Source of the DNA: an uncultured Tissierellia bacterium | GTDB taxonomy: Bacteria > Bacillota > Clostridia > Tissierellales > Peptoniphilaceae | DNA length: 16,666 nucleotides | Direction: 5' to 3' | Assembly: GCA_902489145.1 (NCBI GenBank) | Contig: CABTYV010000031.1 | Location: forward strand, 1-16,666 | Part shown: positions 5,933 through 12,825 of the stretch, in pieces | How positions within the stretch are numbered: position 1 is the stretch's first letter | How the letters are laid out: every line of letters begins with the position of its first letter | Program-made: the position numbers and the translations under genes | The notes under the pieces: model-generated | What the model was told of the DNA's origin: nothing | The model's input: the letters and a program-made list of their open reading frames with translations, nothing else | Databases searched by the model: none

Positions 5933-7273
5933 ATGGGAAAAAAATCATTATTAAAAAGAATTGAAAAGAGTCCGCCCCGCTTTTTGCTATTGGCTTATTT
6001 GATCGTTATTGTCATTGGCACCCTGCTCTTATTATTACCGATTTCCCGACAGGAAGGAATCGGGGCCTCCTTCGTGGATGCCTTATTCGTATCGACCTCC
6101 GCGACCTGTGTGACCGGGCTTACACCAGTCGTTACGGCGACGAACTGGACGCTCTTTGGCAAGGTTGTGATTCTCATCCTGATTCAGCTGGGCGGGCTGG
6201 GGATTATGACAGCGGTTGGCGGTCTGGCCGTGATCTCCGGGCAGCGGATTGGCCTGGGCCAAAGATTGCTTTTTATGAATGAAAAAAATGAGGACACTTT
6301 AACAGGGATCATCAGATTGCTGCGTTTTATCGTCCGATCCACTTTTTTGATCGAGGGGATTGGGGCGATTCTTTTGTTGATTTCGCTTCAGCCGCGCTAT
6401 GGCTGGCTAAAGGGCCTGGGCTATTCGATCTTTCTTTCGGTCTCGTCCTTTTGCAATGCCGGCTTCGATCCGCTCGGGCCGGATTCGCTGCTTCCCTTCC
6501 AGCATCAGGCCCTGGTGCTTTTGCCGGTAGCAGGTTTGATCATCATTGCGGGCCTGGGCTATGTGGTCTATCTTGACTTCATCCAGCGAAAGCATCGCAA
6601 AAGCCTGCAAACCCGGGTGGTGGTCTGGATAACAGCAGGCCTGCTTTTGGCGGGGACCCTGATCACCCTGCTGCTGGAAGCTCACAATCCCTTAACCTTA
6701 GGTCCTATGAGCCTTCCAGATAAGCTGGTCAATGCTTTTTTCCATTCCACGTCCTTGCGGACGGCTGGATTTTTCACCTTTCCTCAGGAGGCAATGCGAC
6801 CTGCGACCGCCCTTTTTTCGAGTCTGCTCATGTTTATCGGTGGGTCTCCCGGTGGGACAGCGGGCGGACTGAAGACGACGACCATGGTAGTCTTGGTAAT
6901 CGGCGTGATTCGTCAAATTCGCCATACCGATGAGGTGCCCATTTTTCACCGCAATATTACGCGCAATAATTTTCGCCAGGCAACTCTTTTATTGCTGGTC
7001 TCCTTTTTTTGGATATTCACCGTCACCTTTTTCCTTCAATGGCTGGAGGAGGGCCAGCACTTCTTAGATCTGTTTTTTGAGACCATGTCCGCTTATGGTA
7101 CGGTCGGTTTAACGCGGAATCTGACGGCAGACCTGCATAGCGTATCAAAGGTGCTGATTTCTATCACCATGCTATTTGGAAAAATTGGCCCTGTAACCAT
7201 GCTGGCGGCGATCATGCAGCCCGCTAAATTTCAACGCTACCATCTGGCCGAAGAGTCCATGATGATTGGATAG
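5933..7273 (+). CDS. ktrB: K+ channel/transporter membrane subunit (TrkH/KtrB family)
   Basis: This is an integral membrane protein of the TrkH/HKT/Ktr superfamily that moves K+ into the cell. The four pore-loop filter segments are recognisable, each with its filter glycine: TCVTGL (G62), CNAGF (174-178, G177), RTAGF (276-280, G279) and GTVGL (389-393, G392). Hydrophobic helices alternate through the protein in the M1-P-M2 fourfold pattern. The length of 446 residues matches KtrB (about 445) better than E. coli TrkH (483). The start is ATG 5933, 6 nt after GGAG (5923-5926). An upstream TTG at 5921 would overlap that SD and is rejected. The next gene encodes the RCK gating ring 9 nt later, so the two probably form one complex. 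TrkH is an equally acceptable family name. Confidence 0.92.
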   Translation: MGKKSLLKRIEKSPPRFLLLAYLIVIVIGTLLLLLPISRQEGIGASFVDALFVSTSATCVTGLTPVVTATNWTLFGKVVILILIQLGGLGIMTAVGGLAVISGQRIGLGQRLLFMNEKNEDTLTGIIRLLRFIVRSTFLIEGIGAILLLISLQPRYGWLKGLGYSIFLSVSSFCNAGFDPLGPDSLLPFQHQALVLLPVAGLIIIAGLGYVVYLDFIQRKHRKSLQTRVVVWITAGLLLAGTLITLLLEAHNPLTLGPMSLPDKLVNAFFHSTSLRTAGFFTFPQEAMRPATALFSSLLMFIGGSPGGTAGGLKTTTMVVLVIGVIRQIRHTDEVPIFHRNITRNNFRQATLLLLVSFFWIFTVTFFLQWLEEGQHFLDLFFETMSAYGTVGLTRNLTADLHSVSKVLISITMLFGKIGPVTMLAAIMQPAKFQRYHLAEESMMIG

Positions 7274-7282
7274 GAGCAGTAA

Positions 7283-7963
7283 ATGAAAATTCCTCAAAAT
7301 ATGAATACCTTCGCAGTACTGGGCCTGGGCCGATTTGGGAAAAATCTGGCGATGACCCTGGCTGCAGAGGGCAAGGATGTGTTGGTGATTGATCAAGACC
7401 GTGATAAGGTCAATGAATTGGCTGATATCGTCACCTATGCCGTTCAGGCAGACGTCGGTCAGGAGGGGGCTTTAGAGGACGTGGGCCTGTCCAACGTCGA
7501 TTGCGTCATCATCTCCCTGACCGAAAACTTTGAAGCGGAGCTTCTGGCCTTGGCCTATTGTCGGGACCTCAAGGTGCCTTATATTCTGGCGAAGGCGCGG
7601 ACGGAGCGCCATGCTCGGATCCTTTTTCGGGTGGGTGCCGACCAAATCGTTTTGCCTGAAAAAGAAGCGGGTCTTAGGCTGGCGCACCGCCTCTGCGGTG
7701 GGACAATCTTTGACCGACTCCATGACTCTGATGAATATGATGTGGCCGAGCTTATGGTTCCGGGCGCTTGGGTCGGGAAAAACCTGGCCGATTCCAAAAT
7801 TCGAGGCGATTATCATTTGTCGGTCATCGCGGTGCAGAAAAAAGACGAGATGATTTTCAATCCGGACTTCTCCTACCAGATGGAGCGTGGAGATCGCCTT
7901 TATCTGTTGGGACGACAGGAGAATTTACTGGAAGTAGAAAAAATTGCAGACAAGGAGTCTTAG
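7283..7963 (+). CDS. ktrA: K+ channel gating subunit (TrkA/KtrA, RCK domain)
   Basis: This is a cytoplasmic nucleotide-binding regulator that forms a ring on the KtrB pore. The N-terminal RCK_N Rossmann domain has FAVLGLGRFG with the dinucleotide-binding glycines G14, G16 and G19 and the acidic residue D37 after strand 2 (VLVIDQD). A second RCK_C domain follows from about residue 140 (EYDVAELMVPGAWVGKNLAD, GDRLYLLGRQENL). The length of 226 matches KtrA/KtrC (about 220), while E. coli TrkA is a tandem duplication of about 458. The start is ATG 7283, 6 nt after AGGAG (7272-7276), which overlaps the trkH stop. ATP/ADP and possibly cyclic di-AMP control is known for the family. The ligand here is not shown. 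Confidence 0.93.
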   Translation: MKIPQNMNTFAVLGLGRFGKNLAMTLAAEGKDVLVIDQDRDKVNELADIVTYAVQADVGQEGALEDVGLSNVDCVIISLTENFEAELLALAYCRDLKVPYILAKARTERHARILFRVGADQIVLPEKEAGLRLAHRLCGGTIFDRLHDSDEYDVAELMVPGAWVGKNLADSKIRGDYHLSVIAVQKKDEMIFNPDFSYQMERGDRLYLLGRQENLLEVEKIADKES

Positions 7964-7966
7964 TCC

Positions 7967-8794
7967 ATGGAAGTGATGCTATCCGCTCAGAATCCTCATT
8001 TTCGAAGATGGATGAAGCTGACCGGATCCCATGGTCGAAAAAAAGAAGGTGCCTATTTGGTAGAAAGCCATAAATTGGTGGTGGAAGCCTTGCTGTCCGG
8101 CGCCCCCTTAGAAGCCCTGTTATGGAATCGCAGCCAGCAAAAAGAGCTAGAAGGGGCCTTTTGGGCCCTGCTCGAGGCTCGAGCTGGCGCCTTCCCATCC
8201 GGTGCAGGGGACCGGGCAAGGGAGATTCGGGCTAAAAGCCTGCTGCTCGCACCCGGCCTCTTTCAAAAGCTTTCCCTGATGACTCACAGCGATGGTTTGA
8301 TTGCGGTCTGTTCAGGCACCCTAGATCAAGAAGTAAAAGACCCGCTAGGTCCTTGTTTGATTTTAGACCGCATCCAGGACCCCGGGAATTTAGGCGCGCT
8401 TTTTCGTAGTGCGGAAGCCTTTGGCTATGACACGATTTTTTTGATCGATTGCTGTGATCCCTGCAATCCAAAGGCGCTTCGAGCCGCTATGGGTGCGAGT
8501 TTTCGGTTACACCTGGTGGCGCTCAGCGAGGAGGACTGGCTCGCCTATCAAGGGAAAAGGCGCCTGACGCTTTACGGGGCGGATATGGTGGGGGAAGACT
8601 ACCGAAAAATCAGGCCGCCGAAGGGATCCTTTGGTTTATTGATTGGCAATGAAGGACAGGGGATCCGGCCGCGCCTTCAGGAAGGAATCGATGGCCGGAT
8701 CTCCATTCCCATGAAGGGCTCTGTGGAGTCGCTCAATGCTGCGATTTCAGCTGCGATTTTGATGGCTTATTTTTCGGCAGACAGCCCCTCATGA
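7967..8794 (+). CDS. SpoU/TrmH-family RNA 2'-O-methyltransferase
   Basis: This is a SPOUT-class methyltransferase that probably methylates a ribose in rRNA or tRNA using S-adenosylmethionine. An N-terminal substrate-binding domain (about 5-100, with KKEGAYLVESHKLVVEAL) precedes the trefoil-knot domain. Motif 1 is PGNLGALFRSAEAFG (N141, R147), motif 2 is LIGNEGQGI (226-233) and motif 3 is IPMKGSVESLNAAISAAI (S252 onward). The length of 275 fits the RlmB/TsnR/YsgA group. The target nucleotide cannot be read from sequence. The start is ATG 7967, 3 nt after the ktrA stop. Its SD AAGGAG (7952-7957) lies inside the end of ktrA, 9 nt away. A second ATG at 7976 is too far from that SD. A methyltransferase of this type next to pheST is common in Bacillota. 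Confidence 0.88.
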   Translation: MEVMLSAQNPHFRRWMKLTGSHGRKKEGAYLVESHKLVVEALLSGAPLEALLWNRSQQKELEGAFWALLEARAGAFPSGAGDRAREIRAKSLLLAPGLFQKLSLMTHSDGLIAVCSGTLDQEVKDPLGPCLILDRIQDPGNLGALFRSAEAFGYDTIFLIDCCDPCNPKALRAAMGASFRLHLVALSEEDWLAYQGKRRLTLYGADMVGEDYRKIRPPKGSFGLLIGNEGQGIRPRLQEGIDGRISIPMKGSVESLNAAISAAILMAYFSADSPS

Positions 8795-8819
8795 GAAGCT
8801 ATTCAATCCATGGTAAAAT
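8791..8819 (+). promoter_or_regulatory. candidate promoter of the pheST operon
   Basis: TGGTAAAAT (8811-8819) is an extended -10 element with a five-of-six -10 box. ATGAGA at 8791-8796 matches four of six -35 positions at 17-bp spacing and overlaps the end of the methyltransferase gene. The leader would be about 24 nt. Read-through from the ktr operon is also likely because no terminator precedes it. Confidence 0.5.
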
Positions 8820-8849
8820 AGAGCAATCCAGTACAATGAGGAGGAAGCT

Positions 8850-9887
8850 ATGCTCAAAGAAATGCAAGAATTGGTACAAGATCAACTGACCGCTATTGAG
8901 CGGGCAGAGAAGCTGGAAGCTTTGGAAGAAATTCGCATCTCGATGTTGGGGAAAAAGGGGAAATTGACCGAAATTCTCAAAGGGATTAAAGATTTAAGCG
9001 GAGAAGAAAAGAAAGCGATGGGTCAGGAGGCCAACCGGTCCAAACAGGCCCTCTATCGTGCGTTAGAAGAACGAAAGCAATTTTTGATTGGACAATCCTC
9101 AGTGCTTGACCGCCCCCTGGACCTATCCAGACCAGGCGAGGGCATTTTAGAGGGGGCGCTGCATCCCATTACTCAGATGATGTATGATCTGAATGATGCT
9201 TTTTTGTCCATGGGTTTTGAGGTCTTTTCGGAGGATACCATCTCTTCTGAAAAATACGCTTTTGATAGTTTAAACTTCCCGCCCAACCATCCGGCGCGAG
9301 AGAGTATGGATACCTATTGGATTTCAGGTACGGAGGAAAAATCCGGCGTGGAGCGTCTGGCCCTGCGGCCCCATTTGACCGGGGCGTCCGTCCGCTATTT
9401 GAAAAAACATGGCGCCCCGGCCCGTTTTGTCTATCCAGGCTCCGTCTTTCGAAATGAAACGACCGACGCCAACCATGAGCGGGCCTTTTCCCAGTATGAA
9501 GCCTTGATCGTGGATCGAGACTTTTCCTTTGCTTCTGGTCAAATTCTGATTGATACGATTTTGGAGCGCGTGTTCGGTCACGAGGTTCGCACCCGGATGC
9601 GGTCGGGCTTTTTTCCCTTTGTGGAGCCGGGCTTTGAGATTGATATGGAATGTCAGGTCTGCCACGGCAAGGGATGCAAGGCCTGCCATCACAGCGGTTG
9701 GCTGGAAATCATGCCAGGTGGTTCGCCCCATCCCAACGTGCTGAAAGCAGCGGGACTGGATCCGAAGGAGTGGTCCGGATTTTATATCAATATCGGCTTA
9801 GACCGATTGGTGATGATGCGCTATGGAGTGGACGACGTACGCTATTTCCACAGTGCCGACCTGCGTTTCTTAGAACAATTCCGTTAG
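8850..9887 (+). CDS. pheS: phenylalanyl-tRNA synthetase alpha subunit, variant active site
   Basis: This is the catalytic alpha subunit of the (alpha-beta)2 PheRS. A coiled N-terminal region (about 1-85) contacts tRNA and the class II core follows. Motif 2 is visible at about 200-225 (VFRNETTDANHERAFSQYE), FFPFVEPG keeps the pocket phenylalanines, and motif 3 begins at G310. Length (345) and start are standard: SD AGGAGG 8839-8844, 5 nt before ATG. Two departures stand out. A Cys/His cluster, CxxCHGKGCxxCHH (C268, C271, C276, C279), precedes GW, where E. coli has only a short turn. The usual GMVHPNVL strand reads GGSPHPNVL. In addition, the usual GFAFGMG reads GFYINIG, so Tyr312 aligns without gaps with E. 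coli Ala294, the residue that sets the Phe pocket size. The other core motifs are intact, so I expect an active enzyme. Comparisons are from memory. Confidence 0.95.
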   Translation: MLKEMQELVQDQLTAIERAEKLEALEEIRISMLGKKGKLTEILKGIKDLSGEEKKAMGQEANRSKQALYRALEERKQFLIGQSSVLDRPLDLSRPGEGILEGALHPITQMMYDLNDAFLSMGFEVFSEDTISSEKYAFDSLNFPPNHPARESMDTYWISGTEEKSGVERLALRPHLTGASVRYLKKHGAPARFVYPGSVFRNETTDANHERAFSQYEALIVDRDFSFASGQILIDTILERVFGHEVRTRMRSGFFPFVEPGFEIDMECQVCHGKGCKACHHSGWLEIMPGGSPHPNVLKAAGLDPKEWSGFYINIGLDRLVMMRYGVDDVRYFHSADLRFLEQFR

Positions 9888-9895
9888 GAGGAAGC

Positions 9896-12322
9896 ATGCT
9901 CTTATCCTATCAGTGGCTAAAAAAATATGTAGACCTGCCAGAAGATTTGACCCTAGCTCAGCTCTCGTATGATCTGACTATGCGGACGGTGGAAGTGGAG
10001 GGCACAGAGGACCTCAATCAAAAATATGACCGCATCGTCGTTGGAAAAATCTGTTCTGTTTCGGACCATCCCCATGCCGATAAGCTCCGCATTTGTCAGG
10101 TCGATGTAGGGGAGGAAGCGCCCGTTCAGATTGTTTGTGGGGGCAGCAACCTGGAGGCAGATCATTTTGTGATTTGTTCCCTACCTGGCTCGCACGTGGT
10201 TTGGCACGGGGAGGGAGAACCCGTAGAAATTACCGCATCAAAGCTTCGTGGTGTAGATTCCTACGGCATGATTTGCGGGGCCAATGAAGTGGGCCTATCG
10301 GATCTCTTTCCCGCACGGGACGAGCATGAAATTGTCGATTTGACCGTAGCCCTTCCTGAACAACCGATGCAGGCCGGCCAGCCGGTTGCACCGCTTCTGG
10401 GCTTAGATGATTTTCTCATCGAGATTGAGAATAAATCGTTGACCAATCGACCCGATTTATGGGGCCATTACGGCATTGCCCGGGAGCTTGCGGCGATTTA
10501 CCACCGGCCCCTGAAGGAGCTTGCGACGGTTCATTTTAACAGCTTGCCCAGTTTTCCGGTCCGTATCGAGGAGGAAGCCATCAGCCATCGCATGATGGCC
10601 ACTGAAATCAAGGGGGTAGATGGACGTCCTTCGCCTCTTTGGCTTCAGGTGGCCCTGCTCAAGGTGGGCATTCGGCCCATCAACGCACTGGTGGACTGGA
10701 CCAATTACATGATGATGGTGACGGGGACTCCGACGCACGCCTACGACGCTGATCACATTCAGGGCGGGCTTCGGGTACGTCGAGCCAAGGAAGGAGAAAG
10801 CCTTACCCTGCTGGATGAGCGGACACTTTCCTTGACGGCATCCGATATCGTCATTGCCGATGATCAAAAAGCGCTGGGTCTGGCCGGTTGTATGGGGGGG
10901 AGTAAGGATAGCATCTCCAATGAAACCCGATCGACGGTTTTGGAGATTGCAAATTTCAATCCGCATATGATTCGAAAAACCGCTCAGGTGCATGAGATTC
11001 GTACCGAAGCCTCCCAGCGTCATGAAAAAGGACTCGATACCCAGCGGATGGATCAGACCCTGGGCGTGGCCTGGGCCCTGCTCCAGGAGCTTTTCCCAGA
11101 GGCAGAAGCGGTTGCCTTTTCCGATTGCTGTTTGCAGGAAACCCAACCGGCGGAGGTTGATCTTTCCCTCAGCTGGCTTTCGAAGCGACTGGGCCAGGAG
11201 GTGTCTGAAAAAGAAGTGGCCGACCTGCTGACTCCCCTTGGCTTCCGCCTGCAGAGGAAGGGGGACGATCTGCTTCATGTTTTGGTGCCAAGCTTTCGGT
11301 CGACTGGGGATGTTTCCCTGCCCGAGGATTTGCTCGAAGAGGTCGCCCGCATGATTGGCTATGAGCACTTTCATACCAAAGAGGCGGACGTCAAGCTCAA
11401 CCGGTCCGTCAATCAGAGGAAGGTCCGGCTTGACCGGCGGATCCGTGAATATTTGGCCTTTCAGGGGGGCTTCTATGAGATTATGACCTATCCCTGGGTC
11501 CGGGATGAGGCGCTTGAGGCCCTGTCCCTCGACCAAACTGCCGATCTCGCCCTGGCGGCACCGCCGGCCCCCAATCAGGCCCGCCTACAGCCGACGCTTC
11601 TGCCCAATCTCTTGGACGCGGTGATCGGAAATCTTCGTTATTTTGATCATTTCCGACTCTTCGAGTGCGCCCAGGTCTATGCAAAAGGAGCCAGCCATCC
11701 CACCGAAGAGGCGGAAAGCCTTCCGCTTATGCATCAGGAGCTTGCCGCTGCACTCGTTGGCGACGATGCAAAGACCTTATTTTATCAAGCGAAGGGGCTG
11801 CTGGAAGCCATGCCACGCTGGGTAGGGATGGATCATTTCTTCTTCCAAAGCCGGGAAAAACCGGCCTGGGCGGATAAAAATGCCTGGGTCAATATTTGCT
11901 ACCGGGGTCAGGTGATCGGCGAGTTGGGCTTGGTCTCCAACCAGGTAAAGGGGGCAATGGATATTAAGTTCCATGAAGTCGCCCTGCTGCGCTTTGATAT
12001 GGACCAGCTGGTCGCTTTTGATTCGAGGACCAACACCTTTAAAGCCCTCCCCCAGTATCCACACGTCTTCCAGGATATTGCCCTTTTGTTTGATATCAAT
12101 ACGCCCTGGGCTACCATCATCAAGCCGATTCGCTCCATGGCAGAATCGGTCTCCTTTGTGGAAGAATATACAGGGGAACAGGTGCCGGAAGGCAAGAAGT
12201 CCATCACCCTCAGGATTGAATTGGCCTCAGAGGCGGGGACCTTGACCAATGCGGAGATCAATGAAAGGATGAAGGCCATTCGTCTGGCTCTGGAGAAAAA
12301 AGGCGCTCAGGCGCGCTACTAA
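9896..12322 (+). CDS. pheT: phenylalanyl-tRNA synthetase beta subunit
   Basis: This is the large beta subunit of PheRS, which carries editing and tRNA binding. Domains in order: N-terminal B1; an EMAP-type tRNA-binding OB fold (about 43-155, VGKICSVSDHPHADKLRICQVDVG); a B3/4 editing domain (about 215-385, with NALVDWTNYMM); B5 (about 420-490); a catalytic-like core (about 495-690, with LLEEVARMIGYEHF); and a C-terminal FDX-ACB anticodon-binding domain from about 713 to 808. The length of 808 is normal. The start is ATG 9896, 4 nt after AGGAGG (9886-9891), which overlaps the pheS stop. The frame stays open upstream into pheS from 9650, but that stretch is pheS out of frame. It is translationally coupled to pheS. 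Confidence 0.96.
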   Translation: MLLSYQWLKKYVDLPEDLTLAQLSYDLTMRTVEVEGTEDLNQKYDRIVVGKICSVSDHPHADKLRICQVDVGEEAPVQIVCGGSNLEADHFVICSLPGSHVVWHGEGEPVEITASKLRGVDSYGMICGANEVGLSDLFPARDEHEIVDLTVALPEQPMQAGQPVAPLLGLDDFLIEIENKSLTNRPDLWGHYGIARELAAIYHRPLKELATVHFNSLPSFPVRIEEEAISHRMMATEIKGVDGRPSPLWLQVALLKVGIRPINALVDWTNYMMMVTGTPTHAYDADHIQGGLRVRRAKEGESLTLLDERTLSLTASDIVIADDQKALGLAGCMGGSKDSISNETRSTVLEIANFNPHMIRKTAQVHEIRTEASQRHEKGLDTQRMDQTLGVAWALLQELFPEAEAVAFSDCCLQETQPAEVDLSLSWLSKRLGQEVSEKEVADLLTPLGFRLQRKGDDLLHVLVPSFRSTGDVSLPEDLLEEVARMIGYEHFHTKEADVKLNRSVNQRKVRLDRRIREYLAFQGGFYEIMTYPWVRDEALEALSLDQTADLALAAPPAPNQARLQPTLLPNLLDAVIGNLRYFDHFRLFECAQVYAKGASHPTEEAESLPLMHQELAAALVGDDAKTLFYQAKGLLEAMPRWVGMDHFFFQSREKPAWADKNAWVNICYRGQVIGELGLVSNQVKGAMDIKFHEVALLRFDMDQLVAFDSRTNTFKALPQYPHVFQDIALLFDINTPWATIIKPIRSMAESVSFVEEYTGEQVPEGKKSITLRIELASEAGTLTNAEINERMKAIRLALEKKGAQARY

Positions 12323-12367
12323 GCAATCCGCTTGAACGGATCGATAAGCTTTGGAAAGGGGTAGGCC

Positions 12368-12811
12368 ATGGCAGAAGAGCAAAAGACCGTAAACCGCATG
12401 GAAGTGAGCATCCATGGAGACCGCTATGTGATCAAGAGCGATCGTAGTGAGGAAGAGATGGACCGCGTGGTTTGCTTTGTGAATCAGCAAATTCAGCAGG
12501 TGGACCGGACGGATCTGCGCTTTAATAAAAAAATGCAGATTACCTTGGCCTTGCTCAATGTGACCGATCTTCTATTTGCAAAGGAAGAAGCCCTGAATCA
12601 AAGTCAGAAAAAAGCGCATAGCCTGGTTCAAAGCCTGGAGACGTCAGAAGAGGAGCGGAAAACACTCTCGGAGCAGATCGAAAATCAGAAGGCAGCGGCA
12701 GTGGATCAGGAAGCCGACTTGGTTGCTCTGCGAGAGAACCTGAAGGCTGCAGAGGAAAAAATACTACATCTAACGAAGCAATTTCAGGAATACCGTCGAT
12801 CGCATCGCTAG
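12368..12811 (+). CDS. zapA: cell division protein ZapA
   Basis: ZapA binds FtsZ filaments and stabilises the Z ring. The N-terminal globular domain (about 8-75) has the family pattern: VEVSIHGDRY-like strand (MEVSIHGDRYVIKSD), then EEEMDRVVCFVNQQIQQV and the helix MQITLALLNVTDLLF. A long heptad-rich coiled coil covers about 75-140 (EALNQSQKKA to KILHLTKQF). The 147 residues exceed the roughly 85-110 of Bacillus and E. coli ZapA because of the longer coil; this longer form is common next to pheT in Clostridia. The start is ATG 12368, 6 nt after AAAGGGG (12355-12361). It follows pheT by 45 nt with no terminator or promoter that I can support. Confidence 0.88.
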   Translation: MAEEQKTVNRMEVSIHGDRYVIKSDRSEEEMDRVVCFVNQQIQQVDRTDLRFNKKMQITLALLNVTDLLFAKEEALNQSQKKAHSLVQSLETSEEERKTLSEQIENQKAAAVDQEADLVALRENLKAAEEKILHLTKQFQEYRRSHR

Positions 12812-12812
12812 G

Positions 12813-12820
12813 AAGGGGGG
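12813..12820 (+). promoter_or_regulatory. SD pointing to a CTG start of the U32 gene
   Basis: AAGGGGGG directly follows the zapA stop and lies 5 nt before CTG 12826. It resembles the purine-only SDs of the glycosyltransferase gene and zapA in this window. No ATG, GTG or TTG in the U32 frame lies between it and the conserved N-terminal motif. Confidence 0.55.
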
Positions 12821-12825
12821 ACGCT

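Noticed and set aside
5700..5948. Minus-strand open frame of 82 codons across the infC leader and promoter
   Set aside because: It runs through a near-consensus promoter, a leader hairpin and a terminator, and its start lies upstream of the mapped promoter. The segment is regulatory, not coding.
9650..9895. Upstream extension of pheT into pheS
   Set aside because: The extra 82 residues are pheS read out of frame. ATG 9896 follows AGGAGG and begins with the family N-terminus MLLSYQWLKKYVDLP.
10457..11536. Long open frame (359 codons) on the minus strand inside pheT
   Set aside because: It is entirely antisense to conserved PheT domains, has no SD or promoter, and shows no recognisable domain. 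It is a shadow of the GC-rich coding frame.
12326..12341. Small hairpin ATCCG-CTTGAA-CGGAT between pheT and zapA
   Set aside because: It has 5 bp with no T-run and no conserved context, so it is too weak to call a terminator or processing site.
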